From Humulus lupulus (taxonomy: Eukaryota; Streptophyta; Magnoliopsida; Rosales; Cannabaceae): 64,000 nt of DNA. The position numbers were made by a program, and so were the translations under genes. Location of the stretch: NCBI RefSeq assembly GCF_963169125.1, contig NC_084799.1, forward strand, positions 62,976,643 to 63,040,642. The letters are read 5' to 3'. The notes under the pieces were generated by a model. It did no database searches. It was not told the origin of the DNA and saw nothing but the letters and a program-made list of their open reading frames with translations. Shown here piece by piece: positions 48,068 through 59,270 of this stretch. The first letter of the stretch is position 1, and each line of letters begins with the position of its first letter.

Positions 48068-50424
48068 CATGGTTATGTTATGAGGGGAAAAATGATATTG
48101 TATTGGTGATTTAAGAGATGAATTGGGTTATGATGAAAAGGACTCATCAGTGATTTTGATAAAGCCTGTTATGATTGGCTTTGGTATGATTCATGATATG
48201 GATTGGTTAAGTAATTATGGGGCAATGCTAAATGGCAAGGAAAGGATAGTAAATCTTAGGCTTGAGAGTGGGAAGCCTGAGACAGTTGACACAGTGTATG
48301 GATTTTGTATGCTTATGACATCTGTATTGAGAGCTAGAGTTTTATGGCAGAGAGATGCATGGAACTCTTAGCTAGTGTGGTGGATACCACATAGATTGTG
48401 CCAGTGGAATCAGGACAGACTGGACTAGTCTGTGAGTTTCTGGGTGTACTTCCAAGGGATTATTCGGGGTTGTGTTTGTATAAAAAGGATAGAACGGTGA
48501 ATGGATTGGTGCCAGGAATGAAATCAGGTTTTAGGGCACTGTATTGAATGGTTCAGCAGGGTTGTAAGAACTCGAGGCTTAGATATTGAGTAAGATGGAA
48601 TTCTCAAAAGTGGATTTTTGATCTAGTTAGGACCAGTTAGAGATCAGGGAGAAAGTTATACAGAAGACTGTGTTTGTACCAGATAAGGGCACTGGGAGTG
48701 CTGAGTTATGAGTTGAGAGTTTGATCAATGTTGAGTTATCTTGATGAATCAGATGGACAAAGCATTCAAAGGATTATTTGAATGGGATTTGTGATCGTCT
48801 TGGACAATGGTATTGTGATGTATTTCTCTGCAGAGATTTGCCAAGGTCAAGGAACGTCTTGGTAGGCAAGAGTTTCCTTGGAAGGGCGGGACATTGTGTG
48901 CAATTTGTGGAAGAGTTCTGAGTCTTCTTGCAGATCTGAATCAGTTACTAGGTGGTTATGACACCTCAGTGACAGGGAGAAGTGATTGCTTATACAATAT
49001 GTTGGTTAAAGGATCTGACTAGAGCTAAAGTAGAGTTTCTGGTGGGCCAGGTGGCTAGTTGTATGCTTGAGATTATTATCTCTGAGAAGATCAAAAGGAA
49101 TAAGATTAGGTGAACCATAGATAGGAAGGATTGAGTGGGAAGTCTTAGCTGGATTAGCTAAGGATTAAACAATGTCAGGTATGGGTTATTATGGTGTAAG
49201 GATCGGACTTAGGATCCGATGGACACTAGGATTAATTGGGAGATTTTGGATGAATCTCATGCTACTCTTTATTCTCTTCATTCAAGCATCATGACAGTGT
49301 ACCAGAGTTTGGAAGTTTTATAGTCGTGGCCTGGGATGGAGAGGGACATAATGGAATGCGTTGTAAAGTTCTTAACCTGTTAGCAGGTCAAGACAGAGTA
49401 TTAGGAATCAGTAAGGCCATTGTAGCCTTTGACTATTCTATAATGGAAATAAGGAAACATTGCGATAGGTTTCGTAGTGGGGCTGCCCAGGATAGTGGGT
49501 CAGCGTGAGTTGGCATTGGGTCATTATGGACCAGTATTCCAAGTGAGTTCATTTCTATCAGTAAGAACGAATAATACAGTTGATCAGTATTCAGATTTCT
49601 CTGTGAGAGAGATAGTGCGCCTTCATGAAATTGAAGGTTTATCTTATCAGATAAAGACCCTATTGTTACTTCCAAGTCTTGGAAGGGTTAAGGAAGGTGA
49701 GGAGTATATAAATAGAATTTAGCGCAGTTCATTATCCTCGGTCTGATGGTAAATCAGAGAGGGAAAGAGAGTTATCCAGTATTGGAAAGATACCTTATGA
49801 GATGAGGTATGTTTGAGAATTTTTATCACCCGTTCATTGGAATGAGATGGGTGAGGTGTTGATTTTGGATCCTGAGGTAGTTCAGGGGACCATTGAGATT
49901 ATTAGAGGTTGGAGCTTGGATGCTCACTTCTCAGAGTAAATGGAAAAGTTCTACTGAATTGAAAAGCATGAACATGAAGTTCTAAGTAGAAGATTGTATC
50001 TTTATGAAAGTATCACCATGAAAGGGGTGAGGAATTAAGGGCAATTTGAGCCCTGGACTCGTATAACAGTTTAAATCCTGGATAGGATTGGTCAGGTTGA
50101 CTTTGGGTCGGCCTTATCTTTGGCACTGTCAGTTGTATACATTGTATTATGTATTTCCATGTCGAGGGCATGGGTTGGAAGGAAACTCATGAGTTGAGTT
50201 GTGGGAATTTGGAGATTGAGGCTAAGTTATCCTGTAAAAAGTTGCCAGTCCGGATATGAGACAGAAAGGATAAGGTTCTGAGTAACAATGTTATATCTTG
50301 AGTTAAGATATGTTACAGAGACAGTGAGGTCGAGGGAACGACCTGGGAAATTGGAATCAGTTGTGCGGAATTTATGTTCCGGGCGGTTCAGATAAATTTC
50401 GAGGATGAAATTTCTGTAAGGAGT
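48068..50424 (+). pseudogene. Decayed Tekay-like Pol: protease, RT scraps, integrase, 3' end
   Basis: At 48123-48371 the protease C-terminus reads MDWLSNYGAMLNGKERIVNL (conserved MDWL...A.LNC..). RT is reduced to unreadable pieces. Around 49247-49390 integrase HHCC-region remnants appear (ATLYSLHSS, MTVYQSLE, WPGMERDIMEC, LTC*QVK). The pre-chromodomain end is near 50105-50160. There are many stops and large losses, with no single frame longer than about 110 codons. A polypurine stretch GTAAGGAG precedes the LTR at 50425. Confidence 0.7.
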
Positions 50425-51676
50425 TGTAATACCCCGAATTTCCTAATGAGGTTTAGGACCTTGATTAGGAGGCCGGGAGGGCCATAATCGATTTATTATG
50501 TTATTAAATGATTATATGCATGTTTATGTGAATTATGTTATTATAAGGGCATTTTGGTAATTTGGCCCGTTGAGGGCGTGATTGTGTATTTTCTTGCATG
50601 TGGGTGAATTATAAATAATACCACATTATATGTGGATTTTTTCGAGCCATTCAGCATGAGACGATCATGGAATGCAAGTTATCGGTCTAGTCATAACGAG
50701 GTCAGTTTCGGGGCTCGGGGTGAGTCTCGGGGTAATTTGGTGATTAGAACGTTGCCGAGAATTAAAAGGTAACAGGATATGAATTGTTAGCATTTGAGAA
50801 TATTGAGAATAACAGGCTATGAATTATTATCATTTGAGAATATCTTATTAGAGCCATTGCAGGGAAGCCCAGATGACGGTTCCGTCACATGGTTATGGGC
50901 ACCGAGCCCCGTAGTGACTTGCTTGTCGGTCACTCATTATGGTTTAACAGAACCTCAAAGTGATATTCACTCATCTATTCAGGGCTATAAGCTCTGTATG
51001 ATCATTATGATCATCATTTGCATGGATTTGGGTGTTGAGCCCGTGGTGACTTGCTTGTCAGTCACTCAGTATGGTTTACCAGAACCTCTAGTGTTAAATC
51101 ACTCATCTGATTAGGATTGACTTGATAGTCATCCAATCAGGAGGGTAAGATTTCTTATCCTGGATTCCCCAGCATTACCTAAATTCATTTGCATGCTTGA
51201 ATAGAGCTATGTTTGCTAGGTATGCCAAATATAATTTGATATCATGATATGATTGTTCATGAGCATATTGAGTTTTCTTGCTGGGCTTCGGCCCACGGGT
51301 GCTATGTGGTGCAAGTAAAGGCAAAAGAAACCTGGACCATCCTTGAGTTGGAGAGCTTAGGTGACGATGTGTACATATGCGGCTGCTCGACCGCCACGAC
51401 CGAGGGTTGAAAGAGGAACTAAGGTTAAACCCTGTTTTGCCGCTTAGATCGGCTGGTTGTAAATATTTTCTTGTAATAGACCTTTAAATTATATTTTTGG
51501 GATCCCAATGTATATAGTAAACGTTCTAGTGAAACATTATATCTTAACCAAAAAAAAATTATCCCTAAACTGCTAATCATACTTAGTTACACGATTTTGG
51601 CCAAATGACTCGATTAGCGAGTTTAGCACTGTTTATAAGGCACACCGTAACGGTCCCTGGAGTTTAGGGCGTTACA
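50425..51676 (+). mobile_element. 3' LTR of the Tekay-like element, internally deleted (1252 bp)
   Basis: It starts TGTAATACCCCGAATTTCC and ends TTTAGGGCGTTACA. Compared with 40849-43652 it lacks about 1.5 kb in the middle (junction near 50815-50850) and a 40-bp segment near 50540 between short TTATTATA-like repeats. The right edge abuts the Tat LTR fragment at 51677. Confidence 0.8.
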
Positions 51677-51857
51677 GTTGGGGTCATGCCGACCACCCCT
51701 AGGCAATTTAGACCTGGTCAACTTCCTTATAGGTGTTGGACCTACCCTTTTTTACTCATTGCTCTTTTTTCAATACTTTGTCGTTTTTCCCTGACTTGTG
51801 ATGCCACATGTCTCTTTCTCATTTTCCACGTCATCTCTTGAATTTTGAGGGATAACA
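51677..51857 (-). mobile_element. U3 end of the 5' LTR of the minus-strand Tat element
   Basis: It matches 22100-22277, including TTTTTCCCTGACTTGTGATG and TTGAGGGATAACA. The outer end TGTTATCCCTC (minus strand, 51857) is the true left end of the element in its own orientation, and it joins the right half of the split MITE directly. Confidence 0.75.
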
Positions 51858-52144
51858 ATTATATTATTTTTATTTTGAATTTAAATCATAACTTTCTTTC
51901 TAAATTGCTCAAATTTTGAATATTTTAAAGAATATAAATAAAATAGTTCAAGTGGGGATATTTTTATCAATTTACCACTTATTTTATTCCATTCCCACAC
52001 CAAATTAAACAAAATAGTTCTGATTCCAATGTTCATTCTAACAACAAACTAAAGATAATAATCAATTCTCATTGCCATTCTTATTCCATTACTATTCACA
52101 TTACCATTACCATTCCATTCCATTCCACCAAACCAAACGCCACT
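51858..52144. mobile_element. Right half of the Tourist-like MITE
   Basis: It ends CATTCCATTCCACCAAACCA followed by AACGCCACT, the inverse of the left end at 19071, with TTAA following. The AT-rich left edge matches the kind of sequence at the break on the other side. Confidence 0.7.
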
Positions 52145-53123
52145 TAAAATTCCAGACCTAAGCTTCCATTTTTCAGCATCTGGTCGTCCTACACAAAAGT
52201 AGTTGGATTGGGGCCTAGCCTAAAATACTAATTCCCAAAGTGGAAATTACATTTTATATGGTTTTCTTTTATTGATGTTTACAAAAATATGGTTTTTTTT
52301 CAACATAGTTATTTTATGGCTTTTTATTAATTTTTATCATTTTTGTGGATTTTTTCCCCATTTTTTTTGTAACAAATCCTAATTATGCAATATTGTTATT
52401 ACTAATGAGATTTATTAAAGGAGAATGTTAGTTATGTAATTTTATTTTTATTTTAACTATTTTCAATTACCTATCCACTCAAAAATCTTACACTTTCACC
52501 ATTTTACAATTTTTTAATGATTTTATATTAATTTTTAACTTAAAAAAAATTCTTTCAGTTTTCATTTTACCTTTTTAGAAATAGACCTTTCTTCTTCTAT
52601 TTGCTTGTGGCGATTTTGGGGTTTCCATTTCTGCAACTTTGGCGAATAGAGGGGACGAGCTGGAACATCTACAAGGTCAACGAACTGAGGAGAACAGAGG
52701 CGAACGAAGGGGACATTTTGAAGATTGGCGAGCGAACGGAAAGGATTGGAAGCTCGGCGAATGGTTTGAACGTTTTCAAGCTCGCGCGAACGGAGGCAAA
52801 TGATGACAGTGCGGCTGAGTGTGGTGTGCCTAACATCATTGATGACGGAGGTATGCATTTTTGGTTATCTTTTCGGCATGTGTTTTCTTTTCTTGGGGTG
52901 TTTGTGTTTTTTTATTTTTTTTTTAGCTATATTAACTGTTAATGTGTTAATGCTTGTTGTCGGAGGTTGTCAATTTGCTTGTTTGTGCCATGAGAAGAAA
53001 AATAAGTTAAAGTGGAGTGGTTGAAATAAATACCTCAATCAATTTTTATTTTTAGTATTTAGTTATTATGAATTAGTTTGATTTATATTTATTAGTTTTG
53101 TTTGGTTTTTTTGTGTATTATAA
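52145..53123. other. Spacer right of the nested stack, upstream of the ULP1-like gene
   Basis: 52145-52560 is low-complexity AT-rich DNA. Around 52601-52880 an open plus-strand stretch, rich in RTEAN and ending in PNIIDDGG, could be an upstream exon of the ULP1-like gene, but no family feature supports it. Confidence 0.35.
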
Positions 53124-53617
53124 ATGGTTAAAAAGGGAGATAATGTTGGTCCTTCGAAATGTTCTGATGATACTGGTCCTTCTTTAAGTTTGCATCCTTC
53201 TCCTCGAACTCCAACGGTACCTGTTAACAATGAAGCACCTAACATTAAGGTATTTTGGTTTCTTTAGTTTTATTGGTTTTACTTTTGTTTTTGTATTATT
53301 TTTTTGTATTTTGGTTTGGTTATTAGTTTGTTTTTGGTTAATTAGAGTTATTCTGATATATTTTTTCTTTGGTATTCATTATTTTATTTTTATGTTTATG
53401 TGTATCAAGGAGGTAATGTTGGTGCTTCATCATCAAGTGTTGGTGGTGGTTTGCGTTCTTCACCTCGAGGTAAAGAGTCATCAAATATCAAGAGCACAAC
53501 TGCTGGGACAAAGAAAGATCATGGGAGTAAAGTTAATGTACATGGTTACTTTGATATGGTTTTCCATGTTTATATGTCTATTTTTTTTCTTTTTTTTTAT
53601 AAGTTCCAAGTTTCTAT

Positions 53618-53953
53618 GTGTTTGGTAGCGTTTTCTTATGTGCTCCTTGGTTACTTTATATGATTTTTCGTGCATGTATATATATATATTTTTCTTTTTT
53701 CTTTTTTCTTGAGAAGTTCCAATCTGTTGTGTGTTTGGTTGTGTTTTCTTATGGGTCCTCGGTTACTTTTATATGGTTTTTTTGTGTATATAAATTTGTT
53801 TTTATTTTTGATAAGTTTGAATTTCTTTATGTTTTTGGTAGTGTTTTCTTATGCGGTCCTTGGTTACCTTGAATTTCTTTGCTTTTACTTATATGTGTTA
53901 TTTTAATATTAAGTAACTAGGTACTTTATGTTGTCCACTGTTATTTTGTTGTG

Positions 53954-53984
<31 letters not shown>

Positions 53985-54330
53985 TTTTGGCTTTATAGGT
54001 ACCCAGTTAGTTGATGATATTTTTCTACCTATGTTTTCTCACATTTACTTTATTATGTTTAGTGTTTTGTAGTGTGTTCTCATGTGGTCCCTGGTTACCT
54101 TTAAGTGTTTTGCTTTTATTATATGTGTTATTTTAATGTTAAGTAACCTGGTACTTTGTGATATTTACTGTTATTTTGTTGTATGTATTTTTTTTGTCTT
54201 CATAGGTATATAGTTACTTAATAATGTTTAGTGTTTTTCTTAGGTTTGTAGTTACTTTGAAATGGTTTTTTCTATTTGTCTTAGGCTTTTTCAATTTTAA
54301 GTAACCAGTGACTAACAAGTTGCCATGTTA
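53618..54330 (+). repeat. Repeated ~110-230-bp blocks in an intron of the ULP1-like gene
   Basis: The phrase GTGTTTTCTTATG..GTCCTTGGTTACTTT recurs near 53632, 53740, 53843 and 54071. A longer block (CTTATATGTGTTATTTTAAT, then AAGTAACTAGGTACTTT) at 53888-53957 recurs at 54116-54190. Each block carries a GTAAC/GTTAC-type motif. Confidence 0.6.
53958..53985. repeat. TA microsatellite
   Basis: An uninterrupted TA repeat of about 14 units inside the intron of the ULP1-like gene. Confidence 0.9.
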
Positions 54331-57300
54331 TTTATAGGATGCCCATTTAGAATTAAACCTGAGAGATGATTTGGGAGTAAAGTTCAACAATAAAATAAGC
54401 TTTGTGTTATAAGTGAGATTAAGTCAGTTTTAAGTTCGAAACAAAAAGCAATGTTTCGAAGAACACCATTTGGTCATTTCTTGGATTTGCCTGATATTAC
54501 ATTTCATGCCCAGTTATTTCACAGTGTTTTGATGAGGGAGGTTCATCAAAAAAAAAGTTTTGGTTTAAGTTGGGTGGTAAAGTAGTTAAGTTTTCAATCA
54601 ATGAGTTTGCTCTCATTACTGGCTTGAAATGTGTGGGTAGTGTTGATTTTAGCATTTTCAAATAGGCTCATTTGGGTCTTAGGAAATCCCTTTTTCCTTT
54701 GTATGAAGGTAAACCTAGGAAAGAAGATAAACTTAGGAAAGATGAGGTTGCATCTGCTTTCAATGATAAACAATTGAAGAAGAAGGGTGATGGGGTTGTC
54801 GTTAAGTTGGCCATTTTTCATTTGCTAGGCAGTTATTTGTTTGGGACACAGCCTAAGGCTCGGGTTGACAACTATTTTTTTGTTGTGGTTGATACTGATT
54901 TTGCTGAGTTGAAGAAGTTTACTTTGGGAAAGTCTTGTGGCAACGGACTAGGTGTGTTGTGCGATCAGTCTTGAAAGATAAGAATGACATGTATGATTAT
55001 GAACCTAGGAAAGCAGATGGGTCACTTGATAGCCATAGTTGTGTTATGGTTTCCATATTCCTTTCCTTATATGGATTTATGAGACCATTCCTTGTTCTCA
55101 AGCATTATGTCGAAGGTTAAATTCCTTATTTCCAAGGATTTTGACTTAGGCAAGTAAGGGAAGTGTGTCATACCAGTATCTGGTTGATAAAGTGCTTTCA
55201 GAGGAAGAGGTAATGGTTTCATTTTATTTTTTTAGTTTTTTGTCCTTGTATTCTTTTTTATTATCTTGTTTTTTTTTTTATTTTGGCGATTGGTTACTTA
55301 TTATAGCTCTTGTTGCGGTTTGTTTAATTGTTTTTTCATTCTTGCAGTATGATGTTAATATCATGATCCCTATCATTGAAGAAATCAAACTGCCTATTTT
55401 GAGAGGGTTGTCATTTGATAGTATATTTTTTCCAATAGATCCACCCAATGGTGATAGTCCATCAGATATTCATGAGGACCTTATTGCCATTGAATCAAAA
55501 TTGGTTAAGTGCAAGATTCCCAGAAGTGTATGTTGCTTGAAATTTATGAATTGAAGAAATCTTTCGCATCTGATTTTGCTACTGTCATAGCTTTGTTGGG
55601 TGATATAAAGGCATCCGTGCCTGCTGGTAATGATAATGGTGGTGGAGAGTTTGAAGATCATGTGCATGCTATGACTTCTTCTGAGGTAACTGGTTGCTAT
55701 TGTTTGTGTGTTTCCCTTTATTATGTATGTTTTGTTTCTTTTTTTTTAAATAAAAATAAAAATTTGCTTGTTTTTGTATTTTTAGGATTATTTGGATGAC
55801 CATTCTTTTGGGGGTTACCAATATGTTGATATTGGTGAGGAGTTGGGGGCTGATTTGGAGCATTCTGTTCAGATTGCTTCACACTTTGTTACTACTGAGA
55901 AAGTATTGTTTAAGCAATTGTTTTTTCCCTTGTTTTGTTGTTTGAAATAAAGTATTTGTTCTTTATTTTTCTATTTTTAGGAGCCAATTAAAGGTGACTC
56001 AATTGTATGCTCAAGTCCTTGAACTCCCACATTTCATGTCTCTAATGAAATGTGGATAGTTATTAATGAATCAGTTGAGAGGCCACTTAAAGACAGTAGT
56101 TGTTTGGAGGATAAATATAAATGGTCGATTGTGGTGTATGATGATGCACAAGTTGTTGATAGTGGACTGATTTTGGGAAAGAAAAGGTAAGTGAAGCTGA
56201 GTGTCGTAGTAAAGTCTCATTTCCTAACAAAGTTTGGATCTTCTGAAGATGGAGTGAAACAAAAAAGAAAGAGGAAGCTATTGGATAATATTTGTTAATT
56301 TTCCAATGATCTTGGTCATAATCACATTGAAGAACAATTTTCTAAGTTTTACTCTTGGATTAAACCTGATTTGAAGAAAATGAACAAGTATGTATAACTA
56401 TTACTTTTTTTTTTCTGTCTAGTATGTTTGTTTAATTAGTTAACCTTTTCTTTTGTGTTTTAATGTATTGTACAGGTTCAAGAAATATGATGATAATGTT
56501 GTGGACACACTAATTAACTTCACTTTTGTCTTTATTGCTGAGAAGACTTGGTTCCTAGCCTTTATTTCTCTGGGCAATTCATTGATTCATCAATGAGTTT
56601 CTTCCTTTTATTTTATTTATTTTTTCATGTTGGACTTTTTTTTTTTTTTTTTAAAATAAGTCTAGTGAACTATTTCAATTATATATTATGATGTTATTGG
56701 GTAACAAGTACTTGATTGGTTTCTATGTTTTAGTTCATTAGGTAATAGGTTACCCAAGTTGTGTAATTGTGTTGTGTTGATAATGATAACCAAATCCCCT
56801 TGAGTTTAAATTTTTCTTGGTTGTTATAATTGATTGGTTTCTTTATATATTATCTTATAAGCATGTATTTTTTTTATTATGAAACATATTGATGTGATGA
56901 TGTATTACTTGAGGATAAATGTTAAATCGTGTAGAGGTTTGAAGAGGAGAATATCTACCTCTGATAGTTGTTTTGGGCAAAACACAGTTCTTATGTATGA
57001 AGATTTTTTTTTTTTAAAAAAAAGGGCAGTGGTGCATTTAAAGTAGATGACAACTGCCTTGCTTTGGAGATAATGAGGGGAGAATCCATGTTTTGTGCCA
57101 CCCATTGAAATTTGTTTAATGATGTCGCTATGCCTGTTATTGTGAAGACTCTTATGCACTAGATTGTGTAGACCTTTGATATACATCAGGGATCGCTTAA
57201 GGTGTATGACTCAATGTCTGCTGCAAAGCATGAAAATTAGACTTTACCTGTTGTTGAAGCATTTGTTGTTTTGATTCATGTTCTATTGGAGAAGATTGAT

Positions 57301-57676
57301 TTCTATGATCATGAAGATATAAATATTTATGTTAGTCCTTATGACGTGTCGGAGAATGATGCTTTGAAGTTGACTATTGCTAGAGGCATTCTTCAACATA
57401 TTGATTTGTTAGTTTGTATGTTTGATTTTAATTTTTTTTTCTTTGTGTCATTTTGTTATATGTTCTTAATTTTTTTTTTTTTTTTTTGTCTATTTGTTTG
57501 TTTGTTTGTTCTCAATATGTAGCGATTGTGGGGTGTTTTCTACTTATTTTGCTGAGAAAATAATACTTGTAAAGGAGAATGAGATGCCTAAACATATTGA
57601 TGTTCGTCTCCTTCGCGAAGACATTGCTATCAGCTTGTACTTTCATGGAAAGAAAAAGAACTTGAGGGCTACTTAA

Positions 57677-58546
57677 CTAGTGATAAGTTCAACGAAAGAC
57701 TTTTGGAGAGGAGACAGAAGAGAATGAAGATTGTTGCATAGGCTTTAGTCGTGTTATGTTTCTTTTGTTTTGTTTTTTTTTTTTTTTTGCTATAACAATT
57801 ATTAAAGGATGGACAATTTCTAGTTTTACAGTTAGCTATTTTAAATTTCTGCTTATGTAAAACATTAGGATTCTTAGTGTCATTTTATATATATATATAT
57901 ATCAGTTTAGCTTTTGTTAGTTCATTTGTTATTTTATTTTTACTTTTTTTGTTATTTGTTTTTTAATTCAATTATTAATATATATTGTATATAACACTTT
58001 AAAGCAAGTAGCTAGTTTTCTATTTGTTTTTGTATTTTTTTTCCTTTGTTTTATGGAATTGTTTGAGGGTAACTAGTTCCAGATGGGTTGTTTAGCTAAT
58101 TTTCCAGGTGTAATTGGGGGCAAGAATGATTTTGAGAGTAACCAGGTGCCCATGCTATTGTTTTGCTAATATAATAAGGGTAATTGGTTACTTAAGTGTT
58201 TTTTTAAAAAAATTCCCCTAGGTTTGTATATCATTATTTTGCTAGTATATTTGGGTAACTAGTTACCTTCATGTTTGATTCATTTTCCTTTTTTCGGTAA
58301 CTAGTTACTTTCTTTGCTGGTATATTATGTTGATGGTGGCATTGATAAATAAGAAGCAAACAAACTCAAACTATTAGTTTGAAAGGAATTTATAAGTTTG
58401 TGTAATCAATCAATGCATTTATATTTAAAACAAACTTATTAAAATACTCAATAATACTTGATAAATATGAAAGTCCCTATTTTAACGAATATAACTATGA
58501 TAGGTTTGTTTTGCTGTAAAATATGAAGCTATGTCTTTTGCTTTTT
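57677..58546. other. Region between the ULP1-like gene and the transposase, with GTAACTAGTTAC palindromes
   Basis: No gene is seen. Perfect palindromes GTAACTAGTTAC lie at 58255-58266 and 58297-58308. Variants occur near 58069 (GGGTAACTAGTTCC), 58136 (GAGTAACCAGGTGCC) and 58178 (GGGTAATTGGTTACTT). This is the convergent 3' region of two genes. Confidence 0.6.
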
Positions 58547-59270
58547 CTACTTGTTTGATTTCTTAATTGGAGGATTCTTGCAAGTCTTCTTGTTATGTCC
58601 TAATTGTCGACATTTCCCAGAGGTGATTATTACTTTTGGTTCCCCTCTTAATCTTACTCTTTTCTTTCTTGGTCTTCCTGCAGTGATTGTTTCCTTTGGA
58701 GGCAGCACCACTATGTCCAAGTGTTGTGGGAGATTCCATTCATCTTTATGGGGCAAATGATGAACATTTTCTTTATACAATGCTTTCAACGTTTTTTTTT
58801 TTTTTTGTAGAACTTCGCATAATAATCATACACTCCTAATTTTCTCCTTTGCAATTACAACTATTGCATGCTCACAAGGCATTTCATCTTCTTGAAACCT
58901 ATTGCAAGTACATGTTCTATTATGTATATTTACTGTGAAATTGATTCTTTCTTCATCACAAACTTGGTATTCTATTGGGTTGAAAGGCAAGACCTGAAAA
59001 TATTTTATGCCATGAAATAGAATCAAATAATAAACATTTTAACTAGAATTAACATTGAAGGTAACTAGTTACCCTTCTATGTAACAATGTTTTTTTTTCT
59101 TTCTGTTATGTAAGGTAACTAGTTACCATCTACTGACAGATTAAAGAATAGTAAGAATAAGTTAAGTTGCATACCTCATACTTTATTTTTGAAATAATGT
59201 CATGCCCCAACTCATTTTCTATTGTTGTAGAGACTTTTGTGAATGTTTCATTTGCATTATTTGAGTTATT
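58547..59270 (-). pseudogene. MuDR/MULE transposase C-terminal part: SWIM zinc finger and zinc knuckle
   Basis: Read on the minus strand, an exon ending at 59175 (ENELGHDIISKIKYE) is spliced over a GT-AG intron (59174-58994) to VLPFNPIEYQVCDEE and NRTCTCNRFQEDEMPCEHAI. The last is the CxCx(n)CxH SWIM finger of MuDR-type transposases. Frameshifts near 58826 and in a T run at about 58793 lead to LYKENVHHLPHKDEWNLPQH, IVVLPPKETITAGRPRKKR and GKCRQLGHNKKTCKNP, a C-terminal zinc knuckle lacking its first Cys. The catalytic DDE part is absent because solo LTR Z stands at 59271. Its tail faces the tail of the ULP1-like gene; that pairing is known from ULP-bearing MULEs (Kaonashi type). Confidence 0.8.

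Larger units (their letters stand above)
53124..57676 (+). pseudogene. MULE-carried gene with DUF1985-like and ULP1-like (C48) protease regions, decayed
   Basis: An exon at 53124-53249 (MVKKGDNVGPSKCSDD...) and a Ser/Gly-rich exon near 53409-53540 form the N-terminus. At about 54440-55118 a DUF1985-like region reads FRRTPFGHFLDLPDITFHAQ, FSINEFALITGLKC and AIFHLLGSYLFG; a frameshift sits in an A run near 54550. Exons at about 55348 and 55786 follow. The C48 protease end has a His codon at 57157 followed by TAG where Trp is expected, then GSLKVYDSMS. After an intron comes DCGVFSTYFAEKI with the catalytic Cys at 57527-57529. C48 proteases remove SUMO-like modifiers; DUF1985-ULP1 fusions are largely known from Mutator-like elements. 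Stops and frameshifts mean it is not functional here. Confidence 0.7.

Noticed and set aside
52601..52942. Independent gene of 113 residues
   Set aside because: No family features and a hydrophobic intron-like end; at most an upstream exon of the ULP1-like gene.
53230..53906. Hydrophobic Phe/Val-rich frames that look like membrane proteins
   Set aside because: They are T-rich intron sequence with repeated blocks, not conserved coding sequence.
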